Assembly (NCBI RefSeq): GCF_003063265.1
Contig: NZ_NERU01000025.1
Coordinates: 1-59,635 of the forward strand
Source of the DNA: Limnohabitans sp. WS1
Lineage (GTDB): Bacteria > Pseudomonadota > Gammaproteobacteria > Burkholderiales > Burkholderiaceae_C
Direction: 5' to 3'
DNA: 59,635 nt
Below the pieces are notes generated by a model. That model ran no database searches and had not been told where the DNA came from. It saw only the letters and a list, made by a program, of their open reading frames with translations. A program made the position numbers and the translations under genes. Below are positions 45,402-53,115 of this stretch, piece after piece (positions within the stretch are counted from its first letter, which is position 1; each line of letters opens with the position of its first letter).

Positions 45402-46265
45402 TCAGAGCTTAAAAGCCACCACGTTTTGCGTTTGCTCACCCAGGCCTTCGATGCCCAAACGCATCACATCGCCCCGCTTCAAGTAAACCGGCGCAGGCTT
45501 GCCATCGACCTTGACGCCCATGCCCACGCCCGGAGGTGTGCCGGTGGTGATGATGTCGCCCGGCTCCAGCGTCATGAACTGGCTCACGTAGCTCACCAGC
45601 TTGGCCACGCCAAAAATCATGGTCTTGGTGTTGCCGGTTTGATAACGCACGCCGTTCACATCGAGCCACATGCCCAAGGCTTGTGGGTTGGGCACTTCGT
45701 CACGGGTCACCAACCAAGGGCCGACGGGGCCGAAAGTGTCGCAACCCTTGCCCTTGTCCCAGCTGCCGCCCAGCTCCAGCTGGTATTCGCGCTCGCTCAC
45801 GTCGTTGACAACGCAATAACCGGCCACATGGTTGAGGGCTTCTTTTTGCGTGACGTAACGTGCGCGGGTGCCGATCACGATGCCCAACTCGACTTCCCAG
45901 TCGGACTTCTTGGAGCCTTTGGGCAGCATGACGTCATCGTTGGCACCCTGGATGCAGGAGATCGTTTTGGTGAACACGATGGGTTCTTTGGGAATGGGCA
46001 TGCCCGATTCGGCCGCGTGGTCGGCGTAGTTCAAGCCAATGGCGATGAACTTGCTGGTGAACGAGATGGGCGTGCCAAAACGCTTTTTACCGCGCACCAA
46101 AGGCAGCTTGTCGGTTTTGACTTTGGCCAGCTTGGCCAAAGCCTTGTCGTTCAGCAGATCGGGCGTGATGTCTTTGACCACACTGCTCAGGTCGCGCAAG
46201 CGGCCATCGACGTCGATCAGACCGGGTTTTTCTTTGCCGGGTTGGCCATAACGAACAAGTTTCAT
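45402..46265 (-). CDS. Fumarylacetoacetate-hydrolase-family protein (2,4-diketo-3-deoxy acid hydrolase candidate)
   Basis: A 287-residue FAH-fold hydrolase. Motifs: FIAIGLNYADHAAESGMPIP, DWEVELGIVIGTRARYV with the metal glutamates, and the C-terminal GDIITTGTPPGVGMG. In the non-phosphorylative L-fucose/L-rhamnose route such enzymes split 2,4-diketo-3-deoxy acids into pyruvate and a hydroxy acid. The neighbouring dehydratase and SDR supply exactly the preceding steps, so I infer that role. It is the last gene of this minus-strand unit, 26 bases after the SDR. Confidence 0.8.
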   Translation of the reverse strand: MKLVRYGQPGKEKPGLIDVDGRLRDLSSVVKDITPDLLNDKALAKLAKVKTDKLPLVRGKKRFGTPISFTSKFIAIGLNYADHAAESGMPIPKEPIVFTKTISCIQGANDDVMLPKGSKKSDWEVELGIVIGTRARYVTQKEALNHVAGYCVVNDVSEREYQLELGGSWDKGKGCDTFGPVGPWLVTRDEVPNPQALGMWLDVNGVRYQTGNTKTMIFGVAKLVSYVSQFMTLEPGDIITTGTPPGVGMGVKVDGKPAPVYLKRGDVMRLGIEGLGEQTQNVVAFKL

Positions 46266-46291
46266 AAATACCTTTCAGTGCTTGAACAGAA

Positions 46292-47050
46292 TCAATAAGT
46301 GGAACGACCACCCGACAGATCAAAGACCGCGCCGGTGGAGAAGGAACATTCTTCGGTGCTCAACCAAGTCACCATGGCGGCGACTTCTTCGGGCTCGCCA
46401 AAACGGGCCATCGGGATTTTAGAGAGCATGAACTGGATGTGCTCGGGCGTCATTTGATCAAAGATCGCCGTCTTCACAGCCGCCGGGGTGACACAGTTCA
46501 CGCGCACGCCCGTGTCGGCCAGCTCTTTGCCCAGCGATTTGGTGAGACCGATGACCGCTGCCTTGCTCGCACTGTAAGCGCTGGCGTTGGGGTTGCCATC
46601 CTTGCCTGCGACCGAGGCGATGTTGATGATGCGCCCGTAGTTGCGGGTCTTCATGTGGGCGCTGAGTTCGCGGCAGCAATGAAACAAACCGTGCACGTTC
46701 ACATCAAACACCTGTTTCCAGGCGTCCACCGGATAGTCCCAGACCTTGACGTTGGGGCCAGTGATCCCCGCGCTGTTGACCAGCACATCGACGCCTGCCA
46801 GCGCCGTGGTTTGTGCGGTGGCTTGTACCACCGAGCCGTGGTCGGCCACATCCACCTGCACCGTGTTGACCACCGCACCCAACTGGCCTTGGCGCAGCTG
46901 TTCGGCGGCTTGGGCCATGCCTGCGGCATCGCGGTCCCATATGGTGACGCGTGCGCCCGAGGCCAGCATGCGCTGCGCAATGGCAAAACCCAGGCCGGTG
47001 GCGCCGCCGGTGATGACCGCGTGGCGGCCTTTCATGTCGAGCAAGTTCAT
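46292..47050 (-). CDS. Short-chain dehydrogenase/reductase
   Basis: A 252-residue SDR. NAD(P) site TGGATGLGFAIAQRM, structural NSAG, and the catalytic tetrad with IINIASVAGKDGNPNASAYS (Ser and Tyr) and AYSASKAAVIGLTKSLGKEL (Lys). C-terminal LSGGRSTY is usual. The second SDR in the operon, so it may oxidise a different sugar-acid intermediate. It sits 28 bases after the first SDR. Confidence 0.88.
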   Translation of the reverse strand: MNLLDMKGRHAVITGGATGLGFAIAQRMLASGARVTIWDRDAAGMAQAAEQLRQGQLGAVVNTVQVDVADHGSVVQATAQTTALAGVDVLVNSAGITGPNVKVWDYPVDAWKQVFDVNVHGLFHCCRELSAHMKTRNYGRIINIASVAGKDGNPNASAYSASKAAVIGLTKSLGKELADTGVRVNCVTPAAVKTAIFDQMTPEHIQFMLSKIPMARFGEPEEVAAMVTWLSTEECSFSTGAVFDLSGGRSTY

Positions 47051-47078
47051 GTGTAGCTTTCAGTCATTCAATGGGGGG

Positions 47079-47828
47079 TCAGATGGTCATGCCACCGTCG
47101 ACCATGTAGGCATTGCCCGTGGCGAAGATGGATTCGTCAGAAGCGAGGAAGGTGACGATGGGCGCGATTTCGTGCGCCTGCGCCAAACGACCCATGGGCT
47201 GGCGGTTGATGAAATCTTGCCTGGCCTGCACCGGGTCGGCATAGCTGTTGATGCGGTCTTGCAGCGAAGGCGTGTCCACGGTGCCGGGGCAGATGCAGTT
47301 GCAGCGCACCCCTTGGCGCACATAGTCGGCGGCCACGCTTTTGGTCAGGCCAATCACGGCAGCCTTGCTGGTGCCGTAAATGAATCGGTTGGGCAAGCCG
47401 CGCACGCTGGAGCACACACTGGCCATGTTGATGATGCTGCCGCCGTGGCCGGTTTGTGCAAACTGCGCCACCATTTTGGGAATGACCGCCTGGATCATCC
47501 AGAACTGCGAACGCACATTCAAATTGAAGGCGAAGTCCCAGTCCTCTTCAGTGGCCAATTCAATGCTGCCGTTGTGCACAAAGCCTGCGCAGTTGAAGAC
47601 GATGTCAATGCGGTCAAGGCTGGCCACTTGGGCGGCGATGGCTGCTTTGTCGAGCACGTTGAGCACGGCGGTGTGCACATTGGCCACGCCCTCGTAGCTC
47701 TTGAGCAATTCGGGGTTCACATCGGTGGCATAGACCGTGGCACCCTCAGCGGCCATGGCCAATGCGGCCGCTTGGCCAATGCCTTGGCCAGCGGCGGTGA
47801 CCAGTGCGATTTTTCCTTTGAGTCTCAT
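47079..47828 (-). CDS. Short-chain dehydrogenase (2-keto-3-deoxy-acid dehydrogenase-like)
   Basis: A 249-residue SDR very like the BDH2/2-keto-3-deoxy-L-fuconate dehydrogenase type: MRLKGKIALVTAAGQGIGQA, VYATDVNPELLKSYEGV, and FNCAGFVHNGSI. The active site lies in INMASVCSS and FIYGTSKAAVIGLTKSVAAD. The ATG at 47828 overlaps the dehydratase stop by four bases, so the two are coupled. Together with the FAH hydrolase this suggests oxidation of a 2-keto-3-deoxy acid at C4. Confidence 0.85.
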   Translation of the reverse strand: MRLKGKIALVTAAGQGIGQAAALAMAAEGATVYATDVNPELLKSYEGVANVHTAVLNVLDKAAIAAQVASLDRIDIVFNCAGFVHNGSIELATEEDWDFAFNLNVRSQFWMIQAVIPKMVAQFAQTGHGGSIINMASVCSSVRGLPNRFIYGTSKAAVIGLTKSVAADYVRQGVRCNCICPGTVDTPSLQDRINSYADPVQARQDFINRQPMGRLAQAHEIAPIVTFLASDESIFATGNAYMVDGGMTI

Positions 47829-48940
47829 GGTGCTTGGATCTCCAGTTGCGTGATTTGTTTTGCGTTGATGGCGGCCCAGTCCCAGGCAATGCCAAGGCCT
47901 GGGGTGTCCGGTGGCAGGGCAAAGCCGTCCTGCACTTGCATGCGCGAGGTGGTGATGTCGTCGAGCTGCGGGATGTATTCGACCCAAGTGGCGTTGGGCA
48001 CGGCAGCGCACAGGCTCACATGCAACTCCATCAAGAAGTGCGGGCACACCGCCACGTCAAAAGTTTCGGCCAAGTGCGCGGTTTTGATCCAGGGCGTGAT
48101 GCCGCCAATGCGGGCCACATCGGGCTGCACGATCGAACACGCGCCCTGCTCCAGGTACTCGCGGAACTGCATCGGGTGGTACATCGACTCGCCCACCGCC
48201 ACGGGAATGGTGGTGTGCTCGCGCAACTGGCAGTGGCCCGACACGTCTTCGGCGGGCAAAGGCTCCTCCATCCACGCCAAGCCCAAGCCGTCAAAAGCCC
48301 GCGCCCGGCGCACGGCCTCGGCGCGGTTGAAGCCCTGGTTGGCATCGGTCATCAAGTCAAAGCCCGGGCCCACCGCGTCACGCACGGCACTCAGGCGCGC
48401 CACGTCTTCGCTCACATGAGGTCTGCCGATCTTGATCTTCGCGCCTTTGAAGCCTTGGGCTTGTGCCTCCAGGGTCTGATCCACCAGCGCCTCAGGCGAT
48501 AAATGCAACCAACCACCTTCGGTGGTGTAGAGCGGCACACGCGCTTGCGCACCGCCCAGCAGCTGCCACAGCGGCAGGCCCTGGCTTTGCGCACGCCAGT
48601 CCCACAAAGCCGTGTCCACGCAGGCCAGCGCCAGGCTGGTCATGGCCCCCACGGCTGTGGCATGGGTGTGAAAAAACAGGTCCTTCCAGATCGCTTCGAC
48701 CAGGACCGGGTTGCGGCCGATCAGGCGCGGCACCAAATGGTCCTTGAGCAAGGCCATCACCGACGAGCCGCCGGTGCCAATGGTGTAGGCGTAACCCGTG
48801 GCCGCGATGCCGTCGCTGCAGTGCAGCGTGAGCAAGAGGGTCTCTTGTGTCACAAAGGACTGGATGGCGTCGGTGCGCAAAACCTTGGGCGGCAAGTTCA
48901 CTTGCCGAAGGCTCACGCGGTCAATGGTGACGGGGGTCAT
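47825..48940 (-). CDS. Enolase-superfamily sugar-acid dehydratase (mandelate-racemase type)
   Basis: A 371-residue enolase-superfamily member with an N-terminal capping domain and barrel. The KxK pair is GAKIKIGRP, metal ligands are in DLMTDANQG, MEEPLPAEDVSG and VAVGESMYH, and the C-terminal His is in VAVCPHFLMELH. Those features fit acid-sugar dehydratases or cycloisomerases. The operon partners (SDR and FAH) argue for dehydration of an aldonate to its 2-keto-3-deoxy form. Specificity (fuconate, rhamnonate, galactonate, talarate) not readable. Confidence 0.82.
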   Translation of the reverse strand: MTPVTIDRVSLRQVNLPPKVLRTDAIQSFVTQETLLLTLHCSDGIAATGYAYTIGTGGSSVMALLKDHLVPRLIGRNPVLVEAIWKDLFFHTHATAVGAMTSLALACVDTALWDWRAQSQGLPLWQLLGGAQARVPLYTTEGGWLHLSPEALVDQTLEAQAQGFKGAKIKIGRPHVSEDVARLSAVRDAVGPGFDLMTDANQGFNRAEAVRRARAFDGLGLAWMEEPLPAEDVSGHCQLREHTTIPVAVGESMYHPMQFREYLEQGACSIVQPDVARIGGITPWIKTAHLAETFDVAVCPHFLMELHVSLCAAVPNATWVEYIPQLDDITTSRMQVQDGFALPPDTPGLGIAWDWAAINAKQITQLEIQAP

Positions 48941-49146
48941 AGGGGGCAGCAGGGATGGTGAAAAACAGGTGCAGCAGGATCAGGTGAAGTAGAAAAAACC
49001 ACCAACCGCGACACCAGCAACAACAAGGGCTTCAAGGCTTCGCAGCATGCGACACGCCCACTGCGCCGCACGTCTTTTGTGTGACAGCCGCCATGCGGGT
49101 TTGTGCGGAGTTGCAATGGCTTTTGAACATGTGATGATTCTGCAAC

Positions 49147-49157
49147 TGGTCTGACCA
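49147..49157. promoter_or_regulatory. GntR (FCD) operator candidate
   Basis: TGGT-CTG-ACCA, a perfect palindrome of the TGGTnnnACCA type recognised by FadR/FCD regulators. It lies 33 bases ahead of the GntR gene, in the 250-base divergent spacer between the dehydratase operon and the regulator. The protein could repress both directions. The rest of the 48941-49190 spacer shows nothing else convincing. Confidence 0.65.
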
Positions 49158-49190
49158 CTTGTCCAATTCACGTTATCCCTGATCACCCCC

Positions 49191-49916
49191 ATGCCCTTGC
49201 ACACCGTGGCCCCGCAACGCCTGTACCGCCAGATTGCCGAACAAGTTCGGCAATTGATGGCGTCTGGCGAGTTCGCCTTGGGCTCGCGTTTGCCGGCCGA
49301 ACGCGACTTGGCGTTGCAACTGGGCGTGAGCCGCCCCTCGGTGCGCGAAGCCCTCATTGCGCTGGAGGTCGAGGGCATGATCGAGGTGCGCACGGGCTCC
49401 GGCATTTATGTGCAGCGCATTGAACCGCACAGCAAGTCTGCCGCCACTGAAACCGATGCCAACACCCCGGCTGACTGGGGTCCACTGGAGGTGATGAGCG
49501 CCCGTTTGTTGGTGGAAGCCGAAGTGGCCGCGCTGGCAGCCACCCACGCGCAAAAAGCCGACCTCAAAGCCATCAAAGCGGGCTTGCAGCAAATGAAGCT
49601 GGAAGCCGCTCGCGACCAAGTGCCACGCGAAGGCGACGAAGCCTTTCACGAAGCCATTGCCCAGGCCTGCGGCAACAGCGTGCTGCTTGACACCGTGCAG
49701 CGCTACTGGCAAGCCCGCAACGGCCCGCTGTTTGAGCGGCTGGGCGACTACTTTGAACACCCCGAATCCTGGCAAGCGGCCATTGGCGAGCACCAACAGG
49801 TGCTGCTGGCCATTGAGGCTCACGACGCCAGCGCCGCCCGCAAAACCATGCAAAAGCACCTGAGACAAGCCTACAAAAGATACAGCGCGAGCTGGCGCCG
49901 CGCACCTGCCCGATAG
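49191..49916 (+). CDS. GntR-family (FCD) transcriptional regulator
   Basis: A 241-residue regulator. The winged HTH is LYRQIAEQVRQLMASGEFAL, LPAERDLALQLGVSRPSVRE and VEGMIEVRTGSGIYV. The C-terminal FCD ligand domain spans about 100-225, with EAFHEAIAQACGNSVLLDT and the helical EHQQVLLAIEAHDASAAR carrying likely metal-binding His. It is placed between the two sugar-acid arms. I infer it responds to a uronate or aldonate intermediate. Confidence 0.92.
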   Translation: MPLHTVAPQRLYRQIAEQVRQLMASGEFALGSRLPAERDLALQLGVSRPSVREALIALEVEGMIEVRTGSGIYVQRIEPHSKSAATETDANTPADWGPLEVMSARLLVEAEVAALAATHAQKADLKAIKAGLQQMKLEAARDQVPREGDEAFHEAIAQACGNSVLLDTVQRYWQARNGPLFERLGDYFEHPESWQAAIGEHQQVLLAIEAHDASAARKTMQKHLRQAYKRYSASWRRAPAR

Positions 49917-49995
49917 CGCACCCCAAAGAGGGTCCGCTAGAAGGCATGCATTTTCCCGCGTCAGCATTTTTTTCAATACCAACGAGGAGACTTTG

Positions 49996-50991
49996 ATGAG
50001 CAAACGATTGACCCTGAAAACCCTGGCCACCGTCGGCGCTTTTGCCGTGGGTGCCATGACCGTGTTGGGCAGCACTGCGGTGCAGGCCCAGCAAAAACTC
50101 AAGTGGGCCCACGTCTACGAGACGTCCGAGCCCTTCCACACCGAATCGGTGTGGGCCGCCGAAGAAATCAAAAAACGCAGCAACGGCAAGTTTGACATCC
50201 AGGTCTTCCCGGCCTCCACCTTGGGCAAGGAAACCGACATCAACCAGGGCCTGACCCTGGGCACGGTAGACATGATCATCAGCGGCCCCTCATTTGCAGC
50301 CCGCACCTACCCCCGTTTTGGCATTGCCTACTACCCCTTCATCTTCCGCGATGGCGACCACCTGATTGCCTACTCCAAGAGCCCCGTGTTCCAGGAAATG
50401 GTGAGCGAATTCCGCACCCGCACTGGCATCCAGGTGACGGCCTACACCTACTACGGTGCACGCCACACCACCGCCCAAAAAGCCTTCACCAACTGCGCTG
50501 GCATGAAGGGCATCAAGATCCGCGTGCCCGATGTGCCGGCTTACCGTGCCACGCCTGAAGCTTGCGGCGCCAACCCCACACCGATTGCTTTTGCCGAGGT
50601 GTACCTGGCCCTGCAAAACGGCACCGTGGAAGCGCAAGAAAACCCATTGACCACCATCGAAGCCAAGAAGTTCTTTGAAGTGCAAAAGGCCATCATGCTC
50701 ACCGGGCACATCGTCGACGGCCTGACCACCCAGATCGCCCCGCATGTCTGGAACAAGCTGAGCGATGCCGAAAAGAAAATATTCACCGATGTGACCCAGG
50801 AAGCCGCTGTCCGCGCATCGTCCAAAGTCAAGGCCCGCGAAGCCGAGTTGGTGGACGAGTTCAAGAAAAAAGGCCTGCAAGTGGTGCAGGTGGACCGCAA
50901 GTCTTTCCAGGATGCTGTCCTGAAAAACAAGCCCCTGACCGGCATGGGTTTCACGCAGTCTGACTTCGACAAGATCCAGGCCGCCAAATAA
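49996..50991 (+). CDS. TRAP transporter substrate-binding protein (DctP family)
   Basis: A 331-residue periplasmic binding protein: signal peptide (ATVGAFAVGAMTVLGSTAVQ, cut near AQA/Q) then LKWAHVYETSEPFHTESVW. The substrate-gripping arginine region is near KGIKIRVPDVPAYRATPE, and the middle reads EVYLALQNGTVEAQENP. DctP-type proteins for uronates share this pattern. GAGGAGA precedes the ATG at 49996. With the DctQ and DctM genes downstream it forms the TRAP uptake system for this locus. Confidence 0.92.
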   Translation: MSKRLTLKTLATVGAFAVGAMTVLGSTAVQAQQKLKWAHVYETSEPFHTESVWAAEEIKKRSNGKFDIQVFPASTLGKETDINQGLTLGTVDMIISGPSFAARTYPRFGIAYYPFIFRDGDHLIAYSKSPVFQEMVSEFRTRTGIQVTAYTYYGARHTTAQKAFTNCAGMKGIKIRVPDVPAYRATPEACGANPTPIAFAEVYLALQNGTVEAQENPLTTIEAKKFFEVQKAIMLTGHIVDGLTTQIAPHVWNKLSDAEKKIFTDVTQEAAVRASSKVKAREAELVDEFKKKGLQVVQVDRKSFQDAVLKNKPLTGMGFTQSDFDKIQAAK

Positions 50992-51050
50992 GGCGCTCAC
51001 GCATCAGGTTTTGTGCCGATGGCACAGGTCTGATGCTTTGGCTATTCCTT

Positions 51051-51079
51051 GCAGACCGAACTCACCGAGTTCGGTCTGC
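51051..51079 (+). promoter_or_regulatory. Perfect 13-bp hairpin between dctP and dctQ
   Basis: GCAGACCGAACTC, loop ACC, GAGTTCGGTCTGC, with no U-tract after it. It lies 60 bases beyond the dctP stop and 36 bases before the dctQ start. Intercistronic hairpins of this kind commonly protect the upstream mRNA so that the binding protein outnumbers the membrane subunits; that is my inference here. Confidence 0.65.
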
Positions 51080-51114
51080 TCATCTGGCCAAGTTTTAGAT
51101 CCCAAGGACACACC

Positions 51115-51690
51115 ATGAGCAATCTTCCCGACCTCGACGCCATGCCCAAAGTCATGGGCGACGATGGCCAGTTTCACGCGACCGACGACGACGTCGATCT
51201 GTCGGGCACACCCATCGAAGCTTGGGTGGCCTTGGCGTTCTTCTGGGCCTTGGGCCTGACGGTTTTTTACCAATTTTTCACGCGCTACGTGATGAACAAC
51301 TCGGCCTCGTGGACCGAGGAAATTGCGCGCTATTTGTTGATCGCCACCGTCTTCACAGGGGCCACGATTGGCGTGGCCAAAAACAACCACATCCAGGTGG
51401 ACTTTTTCTTTCGCTTCATGCCCGACTGGATGGGTCGCGCCATGGGCACGGTGGTCGATGTGATGCGCATCGCTTTTTTTGCTGCCGCCACCTTCCTCAC
51501 GGGCCAGATGATGGAAAAACTGGGCAGCTACAAGATGACCATCATCGACTTGCCCATGAACCTGGTTTATGGCGTGGTGATGGCCGGTTTTGCCGCCATG
51601 TGCCTGCGCGCCGTGTGGGTGGCCAAGGTGCATTGGCAGCGAGGTTACACCGTGCTGCAACGCCCCGAATCCGAAATGACCGACCGCTGA
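51115..51690 (+). CDS. TRAP transporter small membrane subunit (DctQ)
   Basis: A 191-residue protein with four predicted membrane helices: AWVALAFFWALGLTVFYQFF, SASWTEEIARYLLIATVFTG, DVMRIAFFAAATFLTGQMM and MNLVYGVVMAGFAAMCLRAV. The WTEE(I)ARYLL motif is characteristic of DctQ. The N-terminal 35 residues are soluble. Preferred start ATG 51115. It bridges DctP and DctM. Confidence 0.9.
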   Translation: MSNLPDLDAMPKVMGDDGQFHATDDDVDLSGTPIEAWVALAFFWALGLTVFYQFFTRYVMNNSASWTEEIARYLLIATVFTGATIGVAKNNHIQVDFFFRFMPDWMGRAMGTVVDVMRIAFFAAATFLTGQMMEKLGSYKMTIIDLPMNLVYGVVMAGFAAMCLRAVWVAKVHWQRGYTVLQRPESEMTDR

Positions 51691-51711
51691 AACGCCCTTA
51701 GAAAGTTCTCC

Positions 51712-53106
51712 ATGTTGAAGATCCTTTTTCTCATTCTCATGAGCGGCGGCATCCCAGTGGCCATTGCCATGGCGGGCGCGTCGCTGATTTACCTCTTGTT
51801 TGCTGAAAGCTCGCCGCCTTTTGTGGTGATCCACCGCATGGTCTCTGGCATCGACAGCTTTCCGCTGCTGGCCGTGCCCTTCTTCATTTTGGCCGGCAAC
51901 CTGATGAACAACGCGGGCATCACCAACCGCATTTACAACTACGCGCTGGCCTTGGTGGGCTGGCTCAAAGGGGGCCTCGGCCACGTCAACGTGGTGGGCT
52001 CGGTCGTGTTTGCGGGCATGAGCGGCACGGCCATTGCCGACGCGGCAGGCCTGGGCACCATCGAGATCAAAGCCATGAAAGACCATGGCTACAGCACCGA
52101 GTTTGCAGTCGGCGTCACAGCCGCTTCGGCCACGCTGGGGCCCATCATTCCACCCAGCCTGCCCTTTGTGATCTACGGCATGATGGCCAACGTGTCGGTG
52201 GGTGCGCTGTTCCTCGCGGGCATCTTGCCGGGCATCTTCATGGCGCTGCTCATGATGCTGACGGTGGCCTATTTCGCGCACAAAAACGGCTGGGGTGCCG
52301 ATGTGAAATTCGAGTGGCCCAAGGTCATCAAGGCCCTGGCCGAAACCGCTGTGGTGGTGGGCTGGCCCTTGTCCATTTGGTGGTTGGTGACCGCCATGGG
52401 CACACCCCCTCAGATCACGGTGTTTGTGGCCCTGATCGTTTTGTTCGCTGCTGACAAGTTCTTCAACTTCCAGGCCGTATTGCCCATCATGACCCCGGTC
52501 ATCCTGATTGGCGGCATGACCACCGGCGTGTTCACCCCCACCGAAGGCGCGATTGCCGCTTGCGTTTGGGCCATCGCGCTGGGCTTCTTTTGGTACCGCA
52601 CACTCAACTTCAAGATGTTCGTGAAGATCTGCCTGGACACGGTGGAAACCACCGCCACGGTGTTGTTCATCGTGGCCGCAGCCAGTATCTTTGGCTGGAT
52701 GCTCACCGCCACCGGCGTGACCACCGCCATCTCTGCTTGGGTGCTGGGCTTCACCCAAGAGCCATGGGTGTTCTTGCTGCTGGCCAATGCGCTGATGCTG
52801 TTTGTGGGCTGCTTCCTGGAGCCCACCGCCGCCATCACCATCCTCGTGCCCATCCTGGTGCCGATTTGCCAGCAACTGGGCATTGACCTGGTGCACTTCG
52901 GTCTGGTCATGGTGCTGAACCTGATGATCGGCTTGTTGCATCCCCCCATGGGCATGGTGCTGTTCGTATTGGCTCGCGTGGCCAAGCTCAGCGTCGAGCG
53001 CACCACCATGGCCATCTTGCCTTGGCTGTTCCCTTTGCTGGGCAGCCTGGCCGTTATCACCTATGCGCCCAGCTTGGTGCTGTGGTTGCCCAAGCAGTTT
53101 TATTGA
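51712..53106 (+). CDS. TRAP transporter large permease (DctM)
   Basis: A 464-residue, roughly 12-helix permease. The DctM fold is shown by SGGIPVAIAMAGASLIYLLF, PFFILAGNLMNNAGITNRIY, GMSGTAIADAAGLGTIEIKA, GVTAASATLGPIIPPSLPFV and NLMIGLLHPPMGMVLFV. It is the Na+-coupled transport subunit that works with DctQ. Followed 9 bases later by the UxaA/GarD-family gene. Confidence 0.95.
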   Translation: MLKILFLILMSGGIPVAIAMAGASLIYLLFAESSPPFVVIHRMVSGIDSFPLLAVPFFILAGNLMNNAGITNRIYNYALALVGWLKGGLGHVNVVGSVVFAGMSGTAIADAAGLGTIEIKAMKDHGYSTEFAVGVTAASATLGPIIPPSLPFVIYGMMANVSVGALFLAGILPGIFMALLMMLTVAYFAHKNGWGADVKFEWPKVIKALAETAVVVGWPLSIWWLVTAMGTPPQITVFVALIVLFAADKFFNFQAVLPIMTPVILIGGMTTGVFTPTEGAIAACVWAIALGFFWYRTLNFKMFVKICLDTVETTATVLFIVAAASIFGWMLTATGVTTAISAWVLGFTQEPWVFLLLANALMLFVGCFLEPTAAITILVPILVPICQQLGIDLVHFGLVMVLNLMIGLLHPPMGMVLFVLARVAKLSVERTTMAILPWLFPLLGSLAVITYAPSLVLWLPKQFY

Positions 53107-53115
53107 GGACTTTTC

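Noticed and set aside
44150..45439. An aroB start at 45439 giving 429 residues
   Set aside because: The first 59 residues do not resemble AroB; the ATG at 45262 matches the family start.
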